Of a DNA stretch of 64,000 nt, positions 23,992-35,982 are shown in pieces (position 1 is the first letter of the stretch; each line of letters opens with the position of its first letter). The position numbers and the translations under genes were made by a program. The notes below the pieces were generated by a model. That model saw only the letters and a program-made list of their open reading frames with translations. It was not told the DNA's origin and did not search any database. Source of the DNA: Antitrichia curtipendula. Lineage: Eukaryota; Streptophyta; Bryopsida; Hypnales; Leucodontaceae. Location of the stretch: NCBI GenBank assembly GCA_951230915.1, contig OX579642.1, positions 11,842,001 through 11,906,000 of the forward strand, in the 5' to 3' direction.

Positions 23992-24583
23992 CTTAACCCC
24001 TAAAACTCCGCTTGTTCACTCGGGGAACTATTTGGGTCCAGATAGGTTTCTATTGTCTCAATTTGAAGTAAAATTTTTTGAGATTTTTGAGGTTGTGTAG
24101 CTTTGGAAGAGCTTTGTGGATATATAGTTTTTGTTTCAATCGGATGCCGGATGAAAAAGATATGGCACAATGAGCAAGAATTGGAGATTGGCGTGCAGCC
24201 CAAAAACTGATACAAAGAGTCAAAAAAAAAAAAATTTAATTTTTTTCCTAGAAGATTACGTTCTTACCTATACGTCAAGCTTTGATTCATTCTATTTGGA
24301 CTAGGTATGAGAAAGTTATGGACAATATCAGTTTTTCAGGCAATTAGAGCATGTTCTTGGGAAAAAAAAATTTGTTCAACTTTGAATGCTAATATCTTCC
24401 AATCCGTACGGTCAAATTTGATGAAATTTTTGCTTCATGATCTTAGACAACTGAAGTACAAGATCCAATGGTTAAATTCCCTAAAAAAACAAAAACAAAA
24501 TGGTTTTCTTAAGTGAATACAACATAAGTGGTAGTTTTGAGTGTTTTTTGGTAGAAAACACCGTCGGGGTTTTAAGGGTTAAG
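23992..24583. mobile_element. 592-bp non-autonomous TIR element
   Basis: The left end CTTAACCCCTAAAACTCCG and the right end CGGGGTTTTAAGGGTTAAG form an inverted repeat of 19 bases with a few mismatches. No flanking direct repeat is obvious. Related but diverged sequence lies at about 4480-4760, 54800-55720 and, inverted, 59014-59130, so this is an old family. No coding capacity. Confidence 0.6.
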
Positions 24584-27500
24584 GAAACTATTCAATGTGT
24601 AATTCAGGGTTCCGCTTGTCAAGTAAAGAATAGTATGGTGAAGAGCATACATGTAGCAGATATCCAAGTTGACATGTTTTAGGACCGTCAAGGTGATTGA
24701 AGGTATCAAGGCTTACATGTTTGGCTCAATTTTTCACGACACATGTGAACAATGATATCTTTAAATAGTAGAACTCACTATTCATAGGCAGACTATGAAG
24801 TACGTAGTTCGGGGGAACAATAGTACAAATTTATTTGATTGTGTTGACAGAATCTAATGTAATTTTGAAGTGCGCTGACTGCATTGAATAGCCCCTGTAC
24901 AATCCTTTGGTGGAATGTATTATGGTGTCATAGTATGTTTATTGCTGCGATCTCCACTTTGATGATGTACAATTTAACTTTGAGAGTTGATTGACACAAG
25001 CCAATGTGGATTGTGGATCTCCAACTGAAGAATTCTTTGAATACGGAGCAGGTTTTGTTACCTTCCTTGGATTGAGTTTCTATTGGATGTGTAGAAGTGG
25101 GTGTATGAAGTGTGAACTACTAAGTTGTTGCTAGCATGTTTGGTTTGAGTGTGCTAGATGTGTGGAAGTAGGTGTTTGAAGTGATAACTACTAGATTGCT
25201 TTGCTAAATTGTCAACCGTTTGACAATAGTGGTCAAACGTTTCTAGAGCATATTATCAAGTGACATGCAAGTTTGTTGTACTTGTCTTCATTGTTCAAAA
25301 CAAGTGTAATATGGTTAGTAGCTTTAGAGGAGGACAATGGGAGGAAGTTGTCATTTTTTATTGAAATGAATTATATTGGGTTGACAGATTGATTGGTTTC
25401 ATTGAAAAGCAACAATGAGATGAACATTAATACTAATGTACATGAGTACATTGTTTTCAATTACGTTTTTTCTATTACTTAAAAATGCATATGATTCACA
25501 GTTAATGAACCACATGGGAGGTGCTTCAAAGGATTGCCTAAAGGCTATTGTGGTTACCTTGTTTTTTTAAATTGTTTCACTCCTTTATGTTTCTGGCCAT
25601 TTTATTTTAACTTTGTGCTCAATAGTGCAATCTGAAAGTTGTATCAGTTTTCTAAGAGTTTTTCTTGAATTCTATGTAAATTTAATGTTGTTATGTTATA
25701 TGAAGGTAATTCAGTTCTGAAGAAAAATTGAGACCTTTGATTTTGAAGCCTACATCATGGAAGAGAATGAATGATGGAGTTGTGGATTGTGTATCTTGCT
25801 ATAGCAAATAACTCAAGAGGATTGAAGGTTGTAACTGAACGCAGCAGTCAACAGTGAAAGCGGCATAATCACGCATGTCACGGAGGTGCCTGTAGAATTA
25901 AGAGCAGCAGAAACATCTGTAAGAGGTACTGTTTTCCTTCTCTTTTTAAAAGGCTTTTCATTAATATGAGTTGGTATTTAATCATGCTGATTTCATTCTC
26001 ACTCTTTATAGTGTTTTTTTTTCCTTTTCATATATAAAAATGTTTGTGTAAGATATGAATCTAAGCCCGTACAGAATGTTTTGTGATTACTTATGAAGAA
26101 TTTTATAAATCAAATGGATTTCAAGTTGAAGATGTAGTCAGAATCACTAAGAAACTTATAACTAACAAGTAGAAAATGTTAGATCCATTTTTTCCATTCA
26201 ATTTATGGTGGACTTTTTAAGGTTTGAGTTCATTGCCTTCAAGTTCATAATGTTTTGTTATATCCACTTTTGGTTGCATGTTGCATAACGCAACCTATGA
26301 ATTGAAGAGAAATGAATTAAGGCTTCATAATTTCTGAACTTGTAAAATTAAGACTTTATATATTTATGGAAAAATACAATTTATGAATAATTTCAAAGTG
26401 GTAGGCAAGGGAGATGTATTGATCCATTCCTTGTTGTCTCATCTGATTTATTTATAGATCATTGCTTTTTGAAAGTCGTAATGATGATCGTTCCAGAGAA
26501 ATGTCATTGACAATTAAGAAATATATTATTTACAAATACAAGTTTTTTAACATCTGAAAAAAAATTCAAGAAATCCTCATGAAGAACGAAGAGAAAGCGA
26601 AGCTTTGCAATCATTCAAAATTTGTTGTAGCGATGTATATTTATTTTAGTGGTTCTATTAGAGAACATCTAAGAGCACCAATGTTCTATACAAGTGAAAT
26701 GTATGATTTTTTCTTGGAAACGGTTCACCTTTGCTATTGTGTATTTGAATTGCACGAAAAAATAAGGTACCAAGGATTGAATAAATGTTCAAAATTTTTA
26801 TTGGAATAATTTAGGAAGATGCTGAAGTTAGAAAGGATAAGTGTACTCTACAAAGTACGAAGGGGGAATGTTCTATTACAAAATTGGTACGAGTACATAT
26901 TCAATAATAGTTAGAAGGTATGTAAATATAGTATATATGATGAATTTGTCTATAAGTAGTTTATAAAGTATTCCATTAGAAGTGCCCTATATTTTGGAGG
27001 TTCAAAAGCGCAAGTTTTTGAAATTGAATTGTTTTTGAATTACTTATTTTTTGCTTTGCATTGAATTTTTTTATTTTTTATTTTTTAGCCGTTGTTATTG
27101 AGTAAGTGGTTTTCCTATTTGTTTTGCTGTTGTAGGATTGTATACAAGTATTCTACGTATATTCCACTTGCATTGAAGTTGGATTCTTGTTGTTTGTTTT
27201 CATTTATAAATTTATAGTAGAAGTGATGTCCATCATGTATATATACAGTTTGTTGAGCTACTATCAACAAAGGAGACACTGAAAGCAAGTAGACATTAGA
27301 TCTTTTGTGTAGTTTTACTAAACTTAAACACACTATTACAGAGAGAACATAACAATATCTACAAATACTCATTCAATAAGGTAAATGATTTGGAATTGGG
27401 AGTTTTGGAACTGAGGAACAGACCGTACGTTTTTGTAAGTTAACTTTTACTTTGAAGTGTGGAAATGATTTTATTTTATTTGATAGACCAAGGAACAACA

Positions 27501-27945
27501 TATGAAGATAATGATGAAATCATACATGTAATGTTGTACTGAGAAGAGATATATAAGATTTTCGCATGCCAATAATGTTGAGTTTTTCTAAATTGAAAGT
27601 GTAGTGGATTTATTAGAGAAATTAATGTGATAGTCATTGTCATGCATAGAAAAAGTGTTATTGGAAAGTAATTGGATTTGATTTCATAAATTGGATCGTT
27701 GTTGGAATTGATTGTTGTTTTTTCATTGGTAAGGTAGGACCTCCATGTAATTACATGTAGTACCATGGCATGGAATTCATTTGTTTTATTGCATGAGTTT
27801 TTTAAAATTCACGGCAACAGAAGCGTGTTCTTTAAAAACAAATACAATATGAATTATAATTTTTGATTTATTCTAATGTTTTTAAAAACTCTTTAGAACA
27901 TCAATGAATGCTAAAGTTTTGATGCACTTTTCTTTTCAGGCCATC
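24584..27945. other. AT-rich DNA upstream of locus B, probable leader intron at the end
   Basis: No coding region is supported. A good acceptor (TTTTCTTTTCAG at 27928-27939) lies seven bases before the locus B start codon, so a leader intron probably ends here. A donor-like CATCT-GTAAGA at about 25920 is one possible partner. Confidence 0.4.
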
Positions 27946-30900
27946 ATGGCACCGAAGATGCACTCAAAGTGGTTGGAGCACGGATGGTGGATTGTAGTAA
28001 ACGACAATGACAAGTCTTCTTTGTAGATCACTGATTTTCTAATTGGGCAGGGGCGTTATGAGTCTGCCTTGGCGTCCTCACATGGAGTCATCGAGGGTCT
28101 CACGGGCACCGCTGATGGAGGACTGACTGTGTCGGTGACCACAACAGAAACAGCACTTGAGAAGTATAAATTGAAGAAGATGTTGATGATGGCTCCAATT
28201 CCGCCGCAACTTCTCTTAGTTCTTACTCCCATGCGTAGTTTGAAGAGTGTGGCAAAAGATTGGAAGAACATGCCTCAAGAATTGCAACTGAAACGAGAGA
28301 AAGCGGTTCAAAAATTCATGGAGATGAATTCTGAACAAGTCAAAGCATTGCGCCTTTGATACCGGGAGATTCTAAGCCGTGAAGAATTAGAAAGGACGAA
28401 CGCAGGTGTTGTGCAAGAGCGGCCTGTACCAAGAGATCCAGAAGACTTGAATGAAGTATATCGAGATCTTGCTACGCCAGTGAATCCAAATTGGGTTCCA
28501 TTGGATGAACGGAACTGCAAGCGAGCTGCTGTTGAAGGGGGATTAGGAATCCAAGCGAATGAGGGGGGTATTTCTGGTCAACCGAGGGCACAACGTCAAC
28601 GCCTCCAATCTGCGGCAACCGATGTTGTTGTTCAACCTACAGGTGATAATGAAGAGGTACAAGTGCAGGGGAGCGCAGCAGTAAGTGCACCAGTACCGAA
28701 GATGGAAGTTGCAGAAGAATCATTGCAATCGAGGGGGGATGCAACTAAAAATCCTGTACCTAGTGAACTCCCGGTTTTTCTTGAGCTTCCAATTGAAGGA
28801 GAAGAAGGAGCTCCGACCACAATCACGGAAGTTGGATCAAGATCAAGACAACCAAGAGTTGGCTCAGGTGCAAGAGTTTACAGGTCACATGTTGTAGTGG
28901 CCAACATGGATGCTGCAAGGATAGCCAATCGTGCAGGACGTGGTGCTGTTAGAGGACGCGGTGCTGGTGGAGGACGTGTTGTTGGAGGACATGGTGGGGG
29001 TGCGGTGCAGCATGCTTCTGCAGTGAAAAACATTGCAGAAGACCAAGGAGGGCGTCGCATTCATGCAACAGATGCAGGAGAAGAACAAGGCACCAGGAAG
29101 CGAACAGCAGCACAAATACGTCGTCGAAGAGCAGCTTTACAAAGTCGTCCTCTATAAGGAAATGATGGTGAAAATGATGTTATTGATGATGATTCCTTTG
29201 AAGGTGAACCAGAAGAAGAGTCTAGAAGAGTACTGCCGAAAAGCATTACGAAAGCATCTATTGTTTTTCCTACTGAGACTGAGTACAGAGCAGGATATAT
29301 ATGGGGACAAAGTCTGATTTTTGATGCGAGGATCGATAGCATCCGCGTTGTGGTTAACGCAGAGACAAACCACAGGGTGTTAATGGATTGGCGTGTGAAT
29401 GAAATGTATGAGCGCCTTTCGGGATCCAAAGCTGATGGAGTAAGTGCAATTACCCTTTGTCCCATTGCATATAAGTATGAAAGTAGCAATGACGAGGGAG
29501 TAACGGAGGTGGTAGAGGTACCGTTCAGCCAAGAAGGTGCTGCACGTGAATTCGAAGCCGTGTATTTGAAACATTGCCGAGCGGATTCATCCCTCTCGAG
29601 TATTGCATTGCAGAGGAGGTGGCTGGAGCGCAATATTGTATGGGAGCCAGTAGATGGCCAACATATTGTTGGTGCTTGTAAACGAGCTCAACGGGAGAAG
29701 GAAGATGGACATTTATCCAATGAAGAGTATCATACACAGTTTGTGAGCCGAAAAGCAAAGTTTGTGGTGTACAACAACCCGCAGTTTTATATAGAAGCGT
29801 CGATCAAAATAAATGCAAAGGAGTTTGACCGGAAATTCTTCAGCACACATTACAAAAATCTGATCAAATTGCGCGATATATGGAAAGCGTGTGGAAGTCC
29901 AAGTGTTGCTACTCGGGCTGACGATGCATATAGAGCGAAAGCGTTGACAATGGCAGCGAGTGCATTACATTTAAGTCAAAGCTTATCGAAGAATGTATCG
30001 TTGGGGGAGTTGTTGAGGAAAATGGTGGACTATACACGCCATGCTTGGCATGAAGACGAGGAGTCCTATAAGGCTATGTTGTGGGTGTGCAAAGATTATG
30101 AGGACAGAAAACTATTTTTCAGCAAGAAGGCAAAAAATAAGTGGAAGAAGATGGCTAGAGATCAGAATCTTGATGTTACAGTGGATGGAAATCCGAAGCG
30201 GAAGAGGATGGAGAAGACCTGGTGGAGGCCCTTGAACAGCATCTCTACAGAGAACTATATATGTGTGCTCAAAGAGATGTCTGCAAAGGATGTAGTGAAT
30301 GGAAAGCGTCCTTCACAGCGATACTATTTCAATGATGCTGCTTCCGCAAATCCCTCCAAAGGTACAATAGCGTATACGGTGGACAGAGTACAACGGAAAG
30401 ATGCCATCAGAAACCAAATTCGGTTTCTTATGGTAGAAGCAGGGGATGAAAATCCATCGTCCATGGACAATTTCTTCTCCATCAACGCAAGCAAGTATGG
30501 AGATTCGGGAGGAAAGCAATTCATCTTGATGGGGAGGACATTGGATAATGACACAAAGACCTCGTGGTGTTTTCCTGCAGTGATGAAGGTGCAAATGCTT
30601 AGCAGTTTGGAGAATGCAGTCCCAGCTTTCATTAGGCAACACTTTGTGGATATCCAAGCGGGTCGCAAAGGTTATGCAGGATATGGTCGAGACGTCGAGG
30701 ATGTATCGAATGCTCGTTGGAATTGGCAAGTTGCAATCTCTGTAGTGCAAGACGAAGAGCGTGAAGCCTCATTTCACGTGAGATGTAGAGAAGGGTTCTT
30801 TGAGGACAAGTACATTGAACTTGGCAAACCATGTTTATGAATTTTTGATTGTAAACGTGGAGGTTCGCAAGGGGAGGACATACCATGGTCGAACGAGGAT

Positions 30901-32334
30901 TATAGCAAGGTTGTGTAGCAACTCAAGAACTGAATGTCTTGCATTTTTCGTTGGAATGCCGTTTTTCTGTTTCCGCCAAGCGTATCCTTTGACGAAGCGA
31001 TGGAATCGAGGATGGCATTGCCAAAAGGCTGCCACGTGCTCCAAGGTTCTTGGATATTTCAAGCAGAAATAGTGCCCTCATACGTTAATGATCTGCGTCA
31101 TGGCGAGCAACGACGTCGTGGTGTACAACCCGTTGGTGGCATTGTCATCCTCTTGAATTATCCCGAAGAGAGTGGGTTCATGGAAAACATTCCTAGCAGT
31201 ACGGATGACTTACATGTTATATTTCAAGACTCTTGGAGTACAGAAGTCGTGCCTCGAGCGCAAGACAAGTTTGAGAGGACACCAACAGAGTTGAAGAGAT
31301 TGGTACAAATGTATTTGCCGCGGAACTGGGGGTTGGTAACATTAGGCATCACAATGGTAGTGCCCGGGATTTTGGAGACAGGATATGTGGGCAATGATGT
31401 TATCATTATGGAAGGAGTCTCATTGAAAACGCAATTCGTGTACGAGAAATTGCAATCAATGTATGGGGAGAAATTGGTGATGGTGAACAGTGTGAGTATG
31501 GCCGCCCAACGCAGACCCTCACAGGGGTTGACTAGAGGAGAGAGCTTGCGTGGTTCTGGTGTTTCTGAAACAGATGGAGGTGTGCCACCAGGTAGAGTTG
31601 AAAGACTACCGCGGTCATCTAGGGACTCTTCCGATGAAGAAGAGAGAGATCAAGTGAAAAGATGGGGAAGGCGGAAAGGGAAAGCTAAAGCAGTTGATTC
31701 GGGAGCCTCATCGACGAACGAAGATGAGAGTGATGCCGAGCGAACACAGTCTGACAAATTACCAAGTGCTGGCTAAAGTTTAGGTTCTCGTGACACTGAT
31801 GCAATCAGTGAAGCTCGTGGGGACCAAGTAAACTTGATGGAAGTAGAGCAAGATCCGGATTTTGTTGTTCCAGAAGTAGTTGAGGAGGTGGACAACGTGG
31901 AACTGGAACAAGTTGAAGAGGGCTTGGGAGAAAATGCAGATACAACAGCACAAACGGAGTCTATGTCAGCATTGTCAGCATTCAGCCAATTGGATCAAAT
32001 GAGCTTTGTCCCGGATGGTGAAGGATATTATCGTAATAGAGACAATGTTCGATTCACTCGAATAGGTGAAGGACCACATTACATTTATCACCAAGTGACT
32101 TCCATCTTGGAAGGACCTTCTTTAACGCCAACTTTATCAAAAAGATTGACAACGCCTATTGCAAGCGCCATGGTAGATACGGCGTTGCAGTTTATCTCTT
32201 CGCCTCCAATGAGTCCAATCGATGGACCGAGTGCATACGATCAAGCGGAGGCAACTGGTGGAGGAGAAGAAGGAGACTTGGTGCAATCATCTGCACGAGT
32301 ATTGGCTAAACCGGATGAAGCAGGGCCGTTATAA
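27946..32334 (+). pseudogene. Locus B: intronless ParB/DGQH-like plus dead methyltransferase-like protein, seven nonsense codons, no frameshift
   Basis: One reading frame of 1463 codons runs from the ATG at 27946 to TAA at 32332. It is broken only by in-frame stops at 28024 (TAG), 28357 (TGA), 29155 (TAA), 30838 (TGA), 30916 (TAG), 30931 (TGA) and 31774 (TAA). Residues about 325-350 are Gly/Arg-rich (RGRGAGGGRVVGGHGG). A ParB/DGQH-like motif, WEPVDGQHIVGACKRAQ, centres on residue 571. A region with the order of a beta-class amino-methyltransferase follows: a motif IV position IFDCKRGG (residue ~966; DPPW expected) and a motif I position LVTLGITMVVPG (~1130) that has lost FxGxG. The C-terminus is acidic. 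Layout matches locus A, without its introns and palindromes. Probably a silenced, transposon-like or domesticated gene copy. Confidence 0.6.
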
Positions 32335-33242
32335 GAAACATAGTAGTACATGTGATGGTAGAATAAGGTGTGTGAGAGTGTAGACCTTGTTTGCTAGTTT
32401 TGAAAGACTATAAAGATGTTTGAATGACTGTATGGTTTTTGATTGGTGTGAGCACATAATTAAAAAATGTGAAGGGAGTTGCTAAACCTTCAATGTCATT
32501 CTGGATTTATAAATAAATATTTCAAAAATTATAGTGAATACTGCTATATACATGGAATACGCATTTACATATTATAACACAAATGTAATTGCAAAGTACA
32601 AAGCATGAAGATTAATACATGAAACCAAACCAAATGATTGATAGGAAGAAATATTATGAGTTGGACTTGTATTACTCTTGAAAGAACTGAAATTGCATCC
32701 TCATAGAGAGTTTGCATTCGAAATGATAGTATTGCATGATGAAATAAAAAAATTGATTTCTTGAAAATCTAGAGGGTACTCAAGTTTTTGATAATACATT
32801 TTTTTTGAATAGTTTTGCATACGATCATTGCACTTGGCCAAGTGCAAGAATGTCTAATTCCGTGTTTTAGACCTCTCGGATATCCCTCACACTTGTCACT
32901 CTAGTATTGATTCCAAAACCCTTACTTCACATTCTGACTATTGGACCTTTGATACAATTGTCTTCCAAGCAGTTGCAGTCAAATAAAAAGATGAGGGTTA
33001 AGGGGATCCCAGTTCCCAACTGTATAATCATACCAATTCCACTGACAATGGCTAGAACCTTGCGAAGTACGGTTTATATGGTAGCAATGTTTTGGCTCTT
33101 TAGTTACCAAACCAATTCAATTGATCAGTCCATTTTGCTTTCGTACCGCTACAAAGCCTGTGAGTGAGGCCCTGGCAAGACAAGATTCGACAAGATTCAA
33201 CAAGTGTGCAGTGTGCACACAAAAGTCTCATTTTGTACTAGA
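32335..33242. other. AT-rich 3' flank of locus B, no gene seen
   Basis: AATAAA-like signals occur near 32510. Nothing else is recognisable. Confidence 0.45.
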
Positions 33243-33352
33243 GAACGGTCCGCATGCTGCGGATTCTGCAGCAGCAAGCGGCACTGGGCGAGCCCGGAGG
33301 GCGAGACCTGTGGCCGCGCGCTGCTGCAGAATCCGCAGCATGCGGACCGTTC
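33243..33352. repeat. Perfect 33-bp hairpin, copy 1, upstream of the chitinase gene
   Basis: The arms 33243-33275 and 33320-33352 are exact reverse complements (outer ends GAACGGTCCGCATGCTGC). The 44-base loop contains TGGGCGAGCCCGGAGGGCGAG-like sequence. A second hairpin with different arms but a similar loop lies 290 bases on. Open frames on both strands here are only the arms read through. Confidence 0.9.
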
Positions 33353-33639
33353 CCTAGCGTTAAGGGCAGTTCCCCGCGTTCCTGGAGAAGTTCCCATGAC
33401 AGAATCGGCCCTCCCTTGGCAGAATCGGCCTGCATGGCTAATTCCGCCACCTAACCATGCCTTCAGAAGGCCTGAATCGGCGGGGACTGACCTTAACGTG
33501 TGCAGACTTGTCAACCTCACATTTCCAATTACCGTCACCATCAGGTCCACGTCACCTTCAGGTCCGACGTACTTACATGACCAGCCCGCGTCTCAGCCTG
33601 AGACTCTCACGTTCCACCACTTCCACGTAAGTTGGTACA

Positions 33640-33736
33640 GAACGCGCCATCCAGGGCGCATTCTGCCCTGCAAGCGGGCTCATGGGCGAGTCTGGGAGGG
33701 CGAGCAAGGGCAGAATGCGCCCTGGAAGGCGCGTTC
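33640..33736. repeat. 30-bp hairpin, copy 2, upstream of the chitinase gene
   Basis: The arms 33640-33669 and 33707-33736 pair with one mismatch (outer ends GAACGCGCCATCCAGG and CCTGGAAGGCGCGTTC). The loop holds TGGGCGAGTCTGGGAGGGCGAG-like sequence, closely resembling the loop of the hairpin at 33243. Both arms begin with GAACG. Confidence 0.9.
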
Positions 33737-33937
33737 ACTGGTGGTAAGAGCAGATTCCTTAGCATTGGAGCAGCGTTCCGTGCACAATCGGCTCCTTGGG
33801 CGCATTCTGTGGGGCCCTGCCGATCCTGCAAACAATTCAGCTGCCGTCTAGGCTGAATCGCTCACACGTGATCTTAAACGAAATCAGACACTGCTGATAC
33901 ATTGTCTGTATTCCAGCATTATCTGTATCCCTCCCCA

Positions 33938-33943
33938 TATAAA
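33938..33943 (+). promoter_or_regulatory. TATA box of the chitinase gene
   Basis: TATAAA in CCCCATATAAACCCCC lies about 150 bases before the start codon. A telobox-like AGGGTTTAGGGTTT lies in the leader at about 34056-34070. Confidence 0.7.
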
Positions 33944-34091
33944 CCCCCTTCACTCCAACTTCTCTTCACAGTCCACAGCTGCCACCTGATGCAATTCTAA
34001 CCGACTCCAGCGTTAGAATCTCGCATTCAATTGCACCCCCAGATTCCAGGGTTCCAGGGTTTAGGGTTTCCCGTTTCCCTGCTCTGTGGCA

Positions 34092-35051
34092 ATGGCTCGC
34101 TCAATGCAAGCGAGTCTCTCGCTGCTGCTTGTTGTTGTTGTAGCCCTTTGTACAGCAGCAGAAGTTGCAGCTCAAGAAGGGTCGTGTTCAGCCTCCTCGC
34201 CATGTCCCGCCATTACCGATTGCTGTAGCCAGTTTGGCTTCTGCGGAACGAGTAATGATTTCTGCGGATCTGGTTGTGTGAACGGACCTTGTGGCGGCAC
34301 CCCCGAAGGATCGTGTTCAGCCTCCTCGCCATGTCCCGCCATCACCGATTGCTGTAGCCAGTTTGGCTTCTGTGGCACGACTAATGATTACTGCGGATCG
34401 GGTTGTGTGAACGGACCTTGTGACGGCACCCCAACCCCGCCACCTGGAGGCGCCGGCTGGTCGAGTTTCTTCACCGAGTCCGACTTCAATAGCTGGTTCC
34501 CCAACCGCAACGGCTTCTACACATTCCAAGCGTTCTCTGACGCCACTTCAGCGTACTCCGCGTTCGGAACCTCCGGCAGTACCGACGACCAGAAACGGGA
34601 GATCGCAGCCTTCTTTGGGAACGTGCAGCAGGAGTCCGGCGGGTTGCAGTTCATCAACGAGATCGACCCCCCAAATAATTACTGCCAAGCGGATGATGCG
34701 CAGTACCCCTGTGCAGAAGGAAAGAGTTACCACGGCCGTGGGCCCATTCAGCTCTCATGGAACTACAACTACGGGGCCTGTGGGGATGCGTTGGGCTTGA
34801 ATCTGCTTGCGGATCCTGATCAAGTGGCGCAAAATGGAGGGACGGCGTTCAAGACGGCGCTGTGGTTCTGGATGACGAGTGGATGCCATGATGTCATTCT
34901 GCGACCCAGTTTTGCGAGTACCAATCGGATTATCAATGGCGCACTGGAGTGCGGACATGGATTCGACCAACGCGTGGAGAATCGAGTCAATACTTACGTG
35001 GGGTTCTGCGGGACGCTCCAGGTCGATCCCGGGTCGGACCTCCGATGCTGA
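34092..35051 (+). CDS. Secreted GH19 chitinase with two hevein-type chitin-binding domains
   Basis: A single-exon frame of 319 residues hydrolyses chitin, probably in defence against fungi, outside the cell. Residues 1-28 form a signal peptide (hydrophobic LLLVVVVALC, cut near AAQ). Residues 29-71 and 72-114 are two hevein domains with the full Cys pattern and CCSQFGFCG. A short Pro-rich linker follows, then the GH19 domain to residue 319. The catalytic Glu is E181 in NVQQESGG, with a second acidic residue E190 in FINEID. GRGPIQLSWNYNYG forms the substrate-binding segment. The lack of the longer loops and the QES context resemble the compact class IV type. The start at 34092 follows a TATA box at the right distance. 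The two hevein units are almost identical. Intact and probably functional. Confidence 0.93.
   Translation: MARSMQASLSLLLVVVVALCTAAEVAAQEGSCSASSPCPAITDCCSQFGFCGTSNDFCGSGCVNGPCGGTPEGSCSASSPCPAITDCCSQFGFCGTTNDYCGSGCVNGPCDGTPTPPPGGAGWSSFFTESDFNSWFPNRNGFYTFQAFSDATSAYSAFGTSGSTDDQKREIAAFFGNVQQESGGLQFINEIDPPNNYCQADDAQYPCAEGKSYHGRGPIQLSWNYNYGACGDALGLNLLADPDQVAQNGGTAFKTALWFWMTSGCHDVILRPSFASTNRIINGALECGHGFDQRVENRVNTYVGFCGTLQVDPGSDLRC
34176..34433 (+). repeat. Tandem duplication of a 129-base hevein-domain unit
   Basis: Units 34176-34304 and 34305-34433 differ at only a handful of bases and code 43 residues each, differing at four (S/T, F/Y, G/D and none in the Cys frame). This implies a recent duplication or gene conversion. 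Confidence 0.9.
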
Positions 35052-35737
35052 AGGGAACTTTAAATTTGCGTCCTCATGAAACTGCAAAGTGGGTTGCTTG
35101 TGTCGAGCTCTGATTCGCACTGTAACTACAGTAGATCTTCCACCATCAATTACCTAGTTGGAAATGTTTTCGAGGAGAACAGGGTTGTGTTCGCTTTACC
35201 GAACACACTTGCAGGTTTGGTGCAAAGTTTTGAAACGGACTAGAACAGGATATGATCGATGTGCATGAATTGATTTCCAATGCCGAAGAATTTCATGAAA
35301 TTGAAGAGTGGTAGTGGGAACTTGGTAATTAAGTACATGGAGCTCCGGTCTCTCGTTAGCATACCCCTGAGGCCCTGATTTCAGTCTGCCAGGTCATAGC
35401 CAGCACACATACCAATTTCTACTCAAATTCACACTGTCGGCATGGATATGGCTTAAGTCCCAATTGTGGCTCCTATACAGCGATGGCCTCCAGAATACAT
35501 TACAGTCCCAAGGATCTTCTTGCCATGCCATTGCATCTCATGTGTCGATCGGAAAGCAAACTTCTTTGATTGATTGTTGCGCACCAGTTGTGATGGAAGT
35601 CACACGCTAGTCAGCACCTTACTCATTTTCAGATTAATCGTTTTGAAACCTTGAAGACCAAAGAAAGTTCTGGTCACGGGGCACTGAAGCGAACCCGGTC
35701 GTTTTTCATTCCGGAAATTCGAACCTGTGTCGCTTCT
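35052..35737. other. Chitinase 3' flank, no gene seen
   Basis: Non-coding on both strands apart from short antisense frames. Confidence 0.45.
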
Positions 35738-35978
35738 ATGCCATATTTAACTACTTTTGGACTTTGCAAAGTCCAAAATTGGTAAAGGGACATCTAAGAC
35801 AATTGTAGATTTTGACTTCTATAGATTTTAAGAATCTAGAAATGATATAGATTTTGGACTAGGTGGTTTGAAAAATGTACAACAGGTTTAGATTTTAGAT
35901 ATCTATGACATCGGGAGATCTCACGATCAACAAAGTCCGAAATTCCCTTAAAAGTCCAAAAGTAGTTAAATATGGCAT
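35738..35978. mobile_element. 241-bp MITE with perfect 28-bp terminal inverted repeats
   Basis: The left end 35738-35765 (ATGCCATATTTAACTAC ...) and the right end 35951-35978 are exact reverse complements. The 4-base sequence TTCT flanks both sides (35734-35737 and 35979-35982) and may be the target duplication. Perfect ends suggest recent activity. Superfamily not clear. Confidence 0.8.
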
Positions 35979-35982
35979 TTCT

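Noticed and set aside
28878..29633. Antisense frames of up to 190 codons within locus B
   Set aside because: Locus B has domain motifs on the plus strand; these are shadows of its codon bias.
12671..32334. Alternative genetic code (stops read as Gln or Arg)
   Set aside because: All three stop codons are involved, and neighbouring intact genes (expansin TAG, chitinase TGA, ABCG TAG) use them as normal terminators at conserved ends.
27946..32334. U-to-C RNA editing of the stop codons
   Set aside because: Known U-to-C editing of stops in hornworts, lycophytes and ferns is organellar; these loci sit among nuclear genes with spliceosomal introns. Deamination explains the pattern more simply.
33197..33856. 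Open frames on both strands up to 215 codons
   Set aside because: They read through the two hairpins; the same peptides appear on both strands because the arms are inverted repeats.
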